Shown: positions 1 through 41,700 of the stretch, one piece after another
How positions within the stretch are numbered: position 1 is the first letter of the stretch
How the letters are laid out: the number at the start of each line of letters is the position of its first letter
Origin: Apteryx mantelli
Taxonomy: Eukaryota; Chordata; Aves; Apterygiformes; Apterygidae
Assembly (NCBI RefSeq): GCF_036417845.1
Contig: NC_089981.1
Coordinates: 20,728,001-20,792,000 of the forward strand
DNA length: 64,000 bases
Direction: 5' to 3'
Program-made: the position numbers and the translations under genes
The notes under the pieces: generated by a model
Told to the model about the DNA's origin: nothing
Seen by the model: the letters and a program-made list of their open reading frames with translations, nothing else
The model's database searches: none

Positions 1-30022
<30,022 letters not shown>

Positions 30023-32290
30023 TTTGCCTTACTGGTGCCAAGTAGACTCCTGTTGTTGGAATGAGAACTCTTCTGAACAGTGCATGAAAGCAAGGTTTGT
30101 CAAGAAATAATTGGAGAAGAAACTGAGTCGCAATCCCCTCAATCATCTATGAAAACCTTAGCAGTAACTTGTGTTCCATGATTTCTCAATAGTTTGGAAG
30201 AGTTTCTTTCCACAGAGGACAACTTTTGACATTTTGTATGTTCCCAGGGTTGACGTACAGCATCGTAGCGTCAAGGCGTGCATATTCTAACTGCTGCAGT
30301 TCCCTCTTAATTTGTATACACTTGCTCTTTTTTTTTACTTAAAATTGGAGTGTACTTTTATTCTGTAAATGAAGGGATGAAACGTATCAAGTCTTAACCT
30401 CATAATCCTAGAAAAGGTTTGATTTGGTATGAATTAATAGCAGAATGTTCATTAATGCATCTGCTGCTTTATGTCAATGAGTGACAGAACTTGTGGCTGT
30501 TTACCTTCATTGACTTTTTCTTTAAAGGTAGTTTAACATACAGGTAACCCTTGGTATGACCCAGTGTAACACAGCAACTAGTAGAATTCTTTTGCTTTTG
30601 GGGAAGAAGTATGTGCTACAGTAGGTAGTAAAGTGTGTCACCTAAATTAGCAGATATCACATTTTTCTAATTACTTACAAGCATATTTGCCACATCTTTA
30701 TTTTATCTCTGTATAAATGGACCTGCATGCTTGTTCATGCCAGTGCCTTAGAAAACAAAGATCCTAAACAAGGGAAAAATCTTACACTGGGAGTTGGTTT
30801 TGCGTTATTTTAGTGGTGGACAAGCGGAGGTAGAAATGCAGATTTAGTTTTCAAATTGTAACTTAGGTGGGTGTGACACAAGTAGACCTGAGTATGCTTC
30901 CGAATGGTGCATTTAGGTTTAAAGCTGTAATGAAATGCTCTTATCTCAAATGGCAGGAAGTGGGTCCCTGTGCAAAGCAGGAGTAACTTTGTTTCAGAGC
31001 TAGATATTCAAATGTTTGTTTTGCTGTATGGTATCAGTTGTCATCTGAGGTAAGAGCTGCATCTTTACGCACAGTTTCTGGGTCCCAGGGAATGTAAATT
31101 TAATTAAATTCAAAGCTGCTGGGTAGCCTGCAGAGCGAGGCTGCCTGCAGGTGCTGCACAATCGAAGTTTGCCTGCTTTCAGCCTGGAAGGACCGCTACC
31201 GCATTGCCAACCTTCTGCATGAGAAAGGCCAACCACGAAGGCAGGATGCCGCCCCAGAGTGGGCAGTCGCGGCCATCTCGAAGCCCTCCCTGGAGAGGCC
31301 CTTGGTCAGGTCAGAACCTGGGCATGGTCGCTGAAGGATGCGATGAGGAAGAGCTGTTTCAGTCAAAAGGGGCATAATGTTTTCCAAGAAGCCTAATAGC
31401 TTGTGGCTGCTATAAAACTGAAGTTGCTTTGTGCGTGATGCTTCTCTTCCCCAAGCTTTTTGGGTGTAGCTACTTTTTAGATTGTGCCGTGCTGTAAAAC
31501 GAACCTGTCAGGGCAACAATGTTTTCTTTCAGGAATATAAAAGACTATGAAATAGGTACATGGTATTCAGTAATACAGTGAATGCTGCTCCAGAGCTATA
31601 CTAACTTTAAAAGCCCTCTGGGGTTGATATAAAACTTCTTAGACCTTGGGGTGTTTTCTGGCCAGTATTTCTAACTTTCTATGCCTCTTCACATTTTTCA
31701 CTCTGATCTAGATATTAAAAAGCCAGTCTATATACTTTTGAGGTGGGAAACCTCAACAAAGATCCCAGATGCTTACTTAAGCAAATCCATGCTTACACGA
31801 ATGCAGGAACCCCCACAGGAATTGGTCAAAGACGCTCACTATTTGATTGGGTACGGTGTGCAGGCGAGGAGACTTTGAAATAAGCCTTGCTGCAGCTGAC
31901 AGGCCTGGCGTTCATCAAACTACTGCTACATCTCCATAGTGACCTATTCATTTGAAGCTGCAGAAATAATGCACTGTTTTTATTGACCACTGACCAATCT
32001 GTGCTTAAAATAACATTAGGGCATATTAGTTTGTAGGATTTTCTTAAAAAAAAAAGTTTAGATTTGACTCTCAGGTTTTAAATGTTTCGAGTCTAATTGT
32101 AGTTAGTGCAGTTATCAATGCAATTTTACCTTAAAGAGAGAGTAAGTATAATTGGCACAGGAAGTGGGTTTTTATTGTAAATGTTTAAAAGGGTGGTAAG
32201 TGTTAAATGTATCTTTTTTTTAATTGGGGTAGATCATAATTCCTAAAACAGGATTTTATTTCATTTTCTTTAAAATGTCAACAGCATGTA

Positions 32291-32296
32291 AATAAA
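32291..32296 (+). terminator. CPT1A: Candidate CPT1A polyadenylation signal (proximal)
   Basis: Canonical AATAAA about 2.3 kb after the stop, with T-rich sequence following. No earlier canonical hexamer was noticed in the 3' UTR. Confidence 0.45.
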
Positions 32297-33612
32297 ATAC
32301 GCTTTTTGGATGTAAATCTTAGAAATGCAGGTTATTAATAAATAATTAATTTAAAACTTGATGCTCAATATTATGTACATACAGTAAAACTGCTTGCTTT
32401 TTTGCTCAAAAGCCATAGGAATGTAACTGAAATTACTTAGATTTGAATGAACTTTCTAGTACAGTGTATTTAATATTAGAGTAAAATTGTTTGTATTTTA
32501 GAAAAATGATTTATCTGTTACTAAAGCCTTGAATCACTCATTCTCAGCTAGTGATTTAAGGGCTCAAAGTTAAGGTTGAGTAGGCAGAAAAAGTCGGGTT
32601 GGATGACAATTAATTGACCTGTTCATTACATAGCAGTGAGGAACCGATGGAATACCTCAACTGTGCATTTTCAGAATTTCTTACCATTTCATCTATTTTA
32701 TGCGAGAGATGAGGAGAGCTTAGGTGCATTTGGAGGCTACCATTGTCCAGGATTAACACCATGCCAAACTAAATACCCTCTGCTGGTTGGGTTTTTGAGG
32801 GAATAAGGAGGTAGGTGCCTGACCTTGAAAATCATGGTTCTAATTTAGCCTTTGTACCAGTTGCTTTCTTGTATAAAATGTATTAATTTAAGCTAGTTTT
32901 TTATCTTGTTTACTTACTCTACTTCTATGGTTGGTTATTTACATCTGGCACTTTGTCTCAAATATATTTATGTTCTACCCTCTTCTATGACTTAAAAAAT
33001 AAAAAAAATAAAATTTCACAATTACCACTACTTAATACAATGTTTAATGTCTCCTTCCATCTTCTTCCCATTTCCCTTGCTGCTGTTTCTGGACTTGTGC
33101 AGCCATTGTTGCTAAACCCAATTAAATTCAATTTGTTAGGAGTGGTAGCAGGAGACCATTCTGCTTGTTTTAGCAGTGATTTATAGACAGCTGGTTAACG
33201 GGGCACATGTTAACAAACTGTTCTTCAGTACAAAGACTGAAACAACTTAGGTCTTACCTGCCTTTTTCATGAGATACAAACCACTGCTGGAAAGCTGCTG
33301 TGAAACTGTCTAGGAGCTAGGAAATAGCACCAGTTTGCTCTTTACAGTAAATATAACTTTAGGCATGGCACTCCCTGTGCACTCCACACAGTATGAAAGA
33401 CAAAGCAGTGGAGAAAGTAGAGGGCCAGAAAGTTAAAACACCCTTTAAACTCTTTTTTTTTTTTTTTTTTCCCATCTGAAGATTCTTAGTACCTGAAAAC
33501 TCCCTTGAAATTGCATTAAGACTGGGGACTGCTTTGAGGCAGCTGAAGTGGGATCTTGCTTTTGGCCCTCCAAAGGATCACTTGTGTGCTTCTTTTTTAA
33601 ATTGCTGCTGAA

Positions 33613-33618
33613 AATAAA
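33613..33618 (+). terminator. CPT1A: Candidate CPT1A polyadenylation signal (distal)
   Basis: AATAAA followed within 40 bases by pyrimidine-rich sequence. It is the last hexamer before the CpG island. Confidence 0.35.
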
Positions 33619-34449
33619 CCTTTCCAAAAACACGGTGGCTTCACTTCCACCCTTCTCTCTACGATACTCATTTTTTTTCTTGTTATTTCACACATAACGT
33701 TGGACATTATAGACTTCCCCCCACACCCACCCCTTTCTTGTGTCTGTCTTTAAGGCTGGCAGGTGTAAGCTGCCTCTCATGCTATAGTTGCCCAGCTGAT
33801 TAATGGGATTAATCAGATCCTGTTGGGATTAATGAGCTCCTGTTGGAGTCCCACAATAAAAGAGTGGTGGCTGTTGGAAAGTGTTTGCCCAGTTTTCATG
33901 GCTGCAGCCCCGGGGGGGGGGGGGGAGAGGTGTTTCTGAAGTATAAGGAAAAGGTGGTGCCTGTTTTCTTCTTTTGTTGGGTGAATTGTATGATGGCTGC
34001 TCATGGGTAAAAGGTGGCTTGAAATTGAGTTCCAGGTGTTGGGGGGGGGTTAGTCCACAAAACACCTGAAACTGCAGCTTTGGCACTGAATTCGGAACCA
34101 GATTAGGTGCCTTCCCCCCCCCCCCCCCCGCTGCGTTCTGCGTCAGGTGTTAAGCCTCAAAACCGAATTAAAACGGCAACCGCGAAGCCGGCAAACCCAA
34201 CGGCCCCTTTGTCCCTTATTTAGTGCCCGGGTTCGTGCGGGGCTTGCAGCCCCAAGGTATCGGCAAGGGAGGCGGGGGAGTGCTGCCCTCCTAAAGCGAC
34301 CTGAGCCTCGCCGTGTTTAAGAAATTCCCCCGGGACACGTGCGCTCTAATTTAAGTAGAACTGCCAGGAAATAATACTTTAAATTTCCTCCTTTCCTCGT
34401 GCTGACCGGAGGCGCGCGGGGGGGGGGGGGGGGGGAGGAGGAGGTGCCT

Positions 34450-34461
34450 CGCGCGTGCGCG
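34450..34461 (-). promoter_or_regulatory. NRF1 binding site
   Basis: The minus strand reads CGCGCACGCGCG, a full match to the YGCGCAYGCGCR consensus. NRF1 sites are typical of CpG-island promoters. Confidence 0.6.
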
Positions 34462-34465
34462 GCTT

Positions 34466-34475
34466 CCGTTAACGG
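34466..34475. promoter_or_regulatory. Palindromic MYB-type site
   Basis: CCGTTAACGG is a perfect 10-bp palindrome made of two facing AACGG MYB half-sites, four bases from the NRF1 site. Confidence 0.5.
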
Positions 34476-34517
34476 TCGGGCGCGTGCTCGCCTCCCCCCT
34501 CACATAAGAGCGGGAAA

Positions 34518-34533
34518 GGGCGGGCGCCCGCCC
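34518..34533. promoter_or_regulatory. Inverted GC boxes (16-bp palindrome)
   Basis: GGGCGGGCGCCCGCCC equals its own reverse complement and offers one SP1/KLF-type GC box on each strand. Confidence 0.5.
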
Positions 34534-35215
34534 GCTGGGGGGGAAGGTGAAGGGCGAGGGGGGAAGGAAGGGCAGGGCCGGGCCTCGGGGTGGAGGTGGC
34601 ACCTGCCCCTGTGCCTGGAGGGAGGAGGGGGCAGAGAGGCTGCGCCCCCAGGGGGCTGCCGGGCCCCAGTCCTGTCAGGGGGGTGCGGACGGCTGGAGCC
34701 TCCCCGTGTTGGCGTGGTCTAGCTCCCGAAACGGGAGCGGGGGTGGTGCGAGCGGACCGTGGCCTGCGTGTTTCTAATGCCGCACGAGGTGCCTTTTCTT
34801 GCATCGTCTGCATCCGGCGGCAGCGATGGAGGGGAGCGGGCGGCGTTTGGTTTCGACGTGCTGCTCTGTGCCTAATTCGGTAGCAGCGACACAAACGTAA
34901 AACAACGTAGCTATTGGTCTGCCAGTGTGCTATGTCAGATATGATTATTTTTTCATCTCCCAAAACTAAGCGGCAAAATCCTGATCTAAATTTGAATTGT
35001 TAACGTGTTTAAATGTTACAAAGGTGGTTTTCTTACAATATAAGGAGCTGTTTGTATTGTCAGTGTGGCCTATAATTTTTGAAAGCTAGACTCAGGACCC
35101 CAGCAACCTCTTCCAACTTTATGCTTTTAAGTTTCACCATTTCATTTTAATTAGGTTAATATTAAGTATTATATGTAAGTGTTGTTTGGTTTAAGGCTGT
35201 TTCATTCATTTCTAG

Positions 35216-35787
35216 ATCTAAAAGCTACTCTGAAGAATACTGAACTAGAAAAGTTAGTTATCTTCAAAGAAAAAAACAGCTGTGAACCAGCTGAGAGTCT
35301 GTCTGTGACTATGGAGAACCAGATACTGCTTGACTTAAGATCGCTTATAGATGGTGGACTTGTAACTGAAATATTTAGTGAAAATAGTCCAGTTAGTTCT
35401 GAAAACTTTAATTTGGAAACTGTATTAATTAATAATCCCATTGAAGAGGGATTGCCATCTAGTCAAGACAATCACTTATGCACCGTAGCTGTGGGAGAGA
35501 CTTTGTTAGATCACTTTAAGTATCCTCTTACCTTTGAAAATCAAAATACACTAGCAAAAGTTGAAATATATCCACATGGAAACAGCAGCTGTGACAATGA
35601 AGATCTTGAGAAATATAAGGAATTGAATTTCCCAGAAGAAGCTGAACATATGCATTCACCTTATCTGCCTTCAAAGGGTGTCCATTTTCTTTCTTCTGTA
35701 GTGATGCAACATAAAAATTGCAGTGATCCGTCTTCAAGCATTTCCTCTCTAGAAGGAACAGTTAGTCAGAATGTCAGAATGATACCA
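35216..35787 (+). CDS. TESMIN: TESMIN coding exon 1 (CDS from 35311)
   Basis: Acceptor TTTCTAG at 35209-35215, donor GTAAGA at 35788. Encodes residues 1-159 from [18 protein letters not shown]. The upstream 95 nt are 5' UTR on this model but stay open in the same frame. Confidence 0.8.
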
Positions 35788-38700
35788 GTAAGATTAAAGA
35801 AAATAGGATTTTTTATGTAGTGATGTTTATTCATGATTTAAGTGCAGGAAATTAGTACGTTAACATTTATATGGTATCCGTACCACATTTAAACTTATGT
35901 CATAAATTTTATATTACAACAAATTTAGTAGTAAATACAGAAATAGATTTCTCTGTTATATTGCTGAAAATAGCATGCAGTGAACATATGCTTTTTGCTG
36001 CTCTTTTTTTGTCCGTTTTTCGAGACGTTTTGAAATGGTTGGGTTATTAGTTGATTATTAAAAAATCTTACTGTGTCTCAAAAATATCCACTTCAGTTTT
36101 GTATATTATTATCCACAATAGCAACTATTAGGCATTTGTACAAAGTACAAATTGGGTATTACCTTTTGTTCTTTTGTACCACAGGTGACATGTATTGTCA
36201 TCTTAAAATTTAGATTCTGGAGGAGTAAAAAAGTAATTTACTTACAATAGTAAACTGTGGCCTCTATTGTTAACTCCTCATGAGCAAAGTAATTTGATAA
36301 GAGAGGTTTTCTGTTGCTTATCAGATATGAAAAAATTTTTTCTGACTATTTTAAAGTTAAAGTTTCTATGTTGGATAAATTACTATCTAGAAAGGTGTGC
36401 AGCATGAAACATTTGTAATCTGCACAGGACTAAATTCATCATCAGTGCTTAATGCAGGCTGTTCATATTTAGGATGTTTCTGTGTGCTTGCTTTTTTTCC
36501 TTTATAGCTGCAGAGTATCTGAAGAAATCCCCAAATTTTGCTTTTGCACTGTGGTTGCTTCTCAGGGGCACCTGTCCTCTGAGCAGCTGTGTTGAAATGA
36601 TTGAACTTCCATTTGACGTTTGTTCCACGTAAATAGTTTGACAAGCTTTGCTGCTCAGAGAGTCAAAAATCAAAAGCATTAAAAAAAACCCCCCAAACTG
36701 GCAGAAAGGACTGGGCTGGGAGCGGGCTCTGAGGTTGCCCTGCGGCCCCCCTTGGGGGCCCATGGTGCCCCCAGCTACTTGAGGTCCACCGTGACAGTTA
36801 TCTAATGTGGTTTAGCTTCCTTTCTGATTTGAGACAACAGTTTTGGTTTAAAAGCATCTCTGTTTTGGAAGGCTGTTTACACATGTGTCCAATATAATCA
36901 GTAGTCCTTTAATAATCTAGATCTTTCGTCTTTTGAACCATTAATGAGATTCCAAAGGCTGGTGGAAGCCTCTAGAAAATCAAGATTTGATTAAGGCATA
37001 GCAGTTGGTTTCTTCAAAGTCAAACTGAAGATAATGAGAATTTGTTAGGCTCCGCTATTCTGTGCAAGGGACTAAAATATGAGACTTGGAAAAAATCTTT
37101 CTGACCAGCTGTCTTCCTAGTGTCCTTACAGTTTGTCACGTTGAGTCTGCCTGAATCCTGAGTCTGCCCTGTTTCCTGAAGGTCTTAGAACAAACTTACA
37201 GTAAGGTTGTGCATGCTTTTGCTGAAGTAAAGAAAGCTAATTGGCTGTTTATATGCTGCTTACTTACCCTCCTAAACTGCTGTCTGTATTAGGAGGAAGC
37301 AGAGCACATACAGATAGAGAGCAAATTGTCTATTTTGAACAATCTCGACTGTAAATTGACACTACAAAATTGTTGGTTTGTGTTTGTTCTGTTTTTTTTT
37401 CCCAACTTTTATATTTGAAAATACAAATGTAGATGTTAAGTACAATGCTATTATAACTGTCTTCCATCCAAACCATAACTATACAGCAAACAGAAAAAAC
37501 AGTCATATTCAGCTTTCAGCAGTATCAGCTAATGCTGAATAGGCTGCAACATTTATATGCCTAATTACATGCTGAAAATATAATTAACTTCCAATTTTCA
37601 AGGTCACTGTAAGTCAGTTTTTTGTTTATTTGTTTGGCTTTTTGAAAATCAAACATTTATTGCATAGAATAGTTACAAATAAAACGTTCTTTTCTTCAGG
37701 TGTTCAGATCATTAATACCTCCAATTGCAGATGAGAATAACTGTATTTGTTATGATCAGTTCAAAGGAATCCATAACAGTTCTGTGCAGCCACAAAACTT
37801 GCCAGATTGCTTAAATGGTAAGTGCCTGAATTGGCTGAGTATTGTTTTGGGGGTTTTTTTTGGGGGGGGTCCTCTTGTAAGCTTAAAGAAAGATACAGAT
37901 ACATACATTTCTGGAGATGAGAAATTGCAGCATAAGCCTTTACTTATCTGGTATGTTAATATAGCTAAGAGGATTTGAGAGTGGGTCACTGCCTGTTTGT
38001 ATGTGTTTATGTTGCTTCAACCATGTAGTTCAGTCTTGCTTTTGATTTTTCCCCTCCTCCAATACCTCTTCCCCATTCCTTCGTGGACTGTAAAGAAGGT
38101 ACTCCTCCCTGCAGCACTATTTTTCTTTTGGATTGAGAGGAGCAAAGTTTTTATTTCATTTTGAGGATTGTGCTTTAATCTAGAAAGAGCTAGTTTAGCT
38201 GAGGAAAGCATTTTTTAGTCCTGGTAGGTTTTAAACCTTGTTTATTCTACTGAGTTTGCTAGCATTGGGTACCACTTGTATGTGAGGATTTGTAATTTGA
38301 ACTTTATTACATGGGAAAGGACCAACTACCGTAAGCTCATTTGATAAAAGTTACTGAACAGCTATTAAATGTTACTTTCAGTCACTTCATCAGTCCAGAT
38401 TTTAAACACATCCTGTAAATATGTAAAGATGCAGCATGCATTTTGCCACTAATCCTTTAAACTGTTCTGCTCTTCTGATTTCTGGTTTCATTTAAATTTG
38501 ATCTTGCTATTAAAGCAGGCTTTATAATGTCCAATGATGTCAAAGTACATTTTCCATCAGATTCAATGGGTTTTTGAGCAAGAGCTTCAGAGAAAGTTTT
38601 ACTGTGGTTTTTTTTTGTTTTTTGAAAGAGTAATATAAAAAGTATATACTGGAAGTGCTGCTAGGTAGAGGTTGAAGGGAGAGATTATGGGTTTACTTCT

Positions 38701-41700
38701 TGGAAGTATCACCTCTCTCCTATGTATCTGTCATGCTGAGCTCAGATCCATGAGAAAGCACAAGAGGTTTGGTACATTTTGCATTTAAAGATACTATCTT
38801 AGTAGGCTACTTATCTTGAAAAGTGAGGTATAAAGTTTACCATTTTCTTTCTTTCCATCTGTGAGGATTGTTTTCTCTCCAGGATTATGGTAGTGGTCAG
38901 TTTGTGCCTGGCTCTCCCGCAGGTACAGGGAAAATGCCAAAGATGGGGAAAGAAGCCTTCATCTATTATTTCTGGCCCTTATTCAAGTGCAAACTCACGC
39001 TCACAATGTGTAAAGAATGTCCCTTGCTTACTAGAAACCTCGGGATGAGTTGGGAAGGGAGAAAGATGTGACTGGATATGCAGAGCTCAATCCACATGTG
39101 TAGTGGAATCATCCTTCAGTTTCTTGAGCAACCGTGCTGACCTGGAGCTTAGGGGAGGAATTGTATCCCTCTGAAGAATGATGCCTCGGAGCTCCCTGTT
39201 TGGGTACCAGCCTTGTGTGTGAGCCAGGGTCAAATAAACAGAGTCTGCTCTCGGGTAGATGCCATCTCATCGAGCAGATGTTTGCCGGTTTCTCTTTCTG
39301 GCGTACATCTTTTTTAATACATTAGATCTCCCGGACATCCTTTGTGTGATAGCAATACGCAGTCTTTACAATGGCAACTGACGTATTAATCAGCCTTGCT
39401 AACATAACGTCATTGCTAAGCGAATTTTAGCAGAAAGGCAAAACGAACCTTTTGAGAAACATCAGACAGACCCATACAGAAGTCTCTCTTTCCCAACAGT
39501 CCTGAAATTAAGTCTCTTGTAAGAGAATATTGAGTATTTCTTTCATAAGAATGCAATGCTGTAGTGGCATTGAAACCTCTTTTCCTCTTATTGATACTAT
39601 CAGGGGGCTGCTAGTATACAACACTGACCTCTAAGTAAGTAAAGCATTCTTTGTTTTCTATAGTAGAATCTTCCAGTGGTGTCTGTGGCTTACCTCAGAC
39701 TAGTGCTTCTGTCTACGATGAAATTGTAAGTACGCACGTAAGATTTTATTAGTGGTAGTGGAAGAATTTGGTGTTTATTTTTTTTAATTTAAAAGCAGAA
39801 GGCTTGAATGTTTAAAACAAAATTTGTTCTAAGTGCCAGCGGGTAAAAAGTTCTTTCAAACACTGATCTGTTTCAAAATCTGATCTGTTCACAAAAGAGG
39901 AAACAAAAAATGCTGCTCCATAGACTTGATAAACTGCTACACGGTAGAGAAAGGGAGAATAAAATCTGGATTTTTCAGCTGTTTCTGTTCCTATGGGCTC
40001 AGGTGTAGTTGACTCCTCTCTGCCACTTTCATGTTCTGGTCCGGTTCAGACCAGTTAAGTTCCAAGATAGTTTAAGGCCACCTGAACACACTTGCCCTTC
40101 TGGAACGCTGCCAAATACCCTCGGGCAGCTGATTAGTATCTGAGTCTATATAATGTGCATTATATATAAAGGAACAGAGCGAAGCATGAAAATCCAATTT
40201 TAACATTAGCATTCCCTGCCTGTTTAGAGGTTTTCTTTGCAACTTTACTGTTCTCTTAAAAGGCTTGACCTTTTAAATATCATTTCTTGGATTTGTGAAA
40301 AACAGACTAAAGAAATTCAGGTATTTCGTGTAAGGGAGATTTTTCAAATTACTGGGATATTGTAGCCAAATTTTTCAAGGCCATCCATTCAGTGTTTTAG
40401 TATGTGCACTGAAGGGTGCGAGGCTTCATCTGGAAGTGTGACTTTTATGCAGAGGACGCTATAATAAATTCACGGATCAGCAAGATGGGTAGTGAATGGT
40501 TTTCACCAAGTGCAAGCGACACCACATCTGAGGTGGAAGAATGCAGTGAAACTCCGCAGCTGACCACCATGACAAAAGTTCATTTAGGAACAAGCTGATA
40601 CAGGTATAACAGAATTTGCAGTCCAGTCTCAAATAACTGCTGCTTTCTTAGACTGAATGCCACCGATCCACAGTCAAGTTACGTGATTCAAGATTAATTC
40701 ATAGGTTTTACGTAATTTCCCATTACTATTGCCTAACTTCCCCAAGGCAGTATAGAAATCAGTTGATATTTCAAGATGGAGGGGTGAATGTCATTGTCAC
40801 TGTGAAGTATGTTACTGTTCACTGTTATGCTTCAGGGTTATATTTACTTGAAATTTAAGCTAAAATCATTCTGTCTGAGCACTGACAAACCAGCTATTCT
40901 CAGTATTACATTTGAAAACAATCTTTGCTTTAATATGCATGATTTATGCAGTTAACATTTATATTAATTGTATTTGCATTAGAATTTAAAGTAGCTTTTA
41001 AAGTATGCTTTTTAATATGTAAAAGTATTTATTTTTCAGGCTGAAGTAAGAGAGGCAGTTAGTAATGTTATGGAGAATGACCAAGATGAAGCCATTTTTC
41101 AGAATTCAAATGTAGGCGAGTCTGGCTGCAAGTTATTAGCGTTGCATGGTGTACTGGAGGAACCCAGCTGCTCACACAGAAATGATTCCAATCCTGTGGT
41201 AATTACATCCTGAAACTGATAGCAGAATTATATGCTAAAGGAAGTTATTAATTTATTTGTAACAGTCTAGCAGCAAAAAGTCCCACTTACTAGATGGTGT
41301 ACCAAGAATAATAAAGCAGTCCCTTCCTCAGACTCAGTTTAAATTGTATCTAGTGATAGTGATATTTTATTTACAACTTGTATTATTTTCTATTTAACAG
41401 CTAGAAACAAATACAGTAATATGAAGATTACTTCATCTAGAGGGAAAATCTTGATTTCCAGTCATAAATAAATGAAATGAAACGTGAACAATTACAATGG
41501 CATGTTCTGGTCAGGGAACTGAATCCTAAGCCAGCATGCTACAAAACTAACTAGAATAAGTTCTGCAAAACCCCACAGAGCAGTCCAGAGAAGCAGGAAT
41601 CCATCTCACCCGGGTTGAGGTGCTATAGTGTTATTGCTCAATAGTTGCTTCCAAAAATAAACAAATGGAAAATAAGGGTCAAAAAGCAAACATCTAAATG

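Larger units (their letters stand above)
30023..33640 (+). other. CPT1A: CPT1A 3' UTR (end uncertain) and short downstream spacer
   Basis: AT-rich sequence after the stop codon with no further coding exon recognised. It holds two plausible AATAAA signals (32291-32296 and 33613-33618) and an isolated CpG-rich islet at about 31110-31370. A long 3' UTR is expected for CPT1A. Which signal is used cannot be decided from sequence. Confidence 0.55.
34110..34870 (+). promoter_or_regulatory. TESMIN: CpG island, probable TESMIN promoter and 5' UTR
   Basis: The only long G+C- and CpG-rich stretch in the window, lying between the CPT1A 3' end and the first TESMIN coding exon. It contains a perfect NRF1 consensus on the minus strand (34450-34461), a CCGTTAACGG MYB palindrome (34466-34475) and a 16-bp GC-box palindrome (34518-34533). 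No TATA box was found at a convincing spot. The start site and first-exon donor are not resolved; GAAG/GTGAAG near 34545 is one weak donor candidate. Open frames here reflect G+C content and I do not call them genes. Confidence 0.75.

Noticed and set aside
34351..34963. Long open frames on both strands in the CpG island (up to 164 codons on minus)
   Set aside because: Very high G+C makes stops rare, the translations are Pro/Gly/Arg/Ala-rich without domains, and several frames on both strands are open at once.
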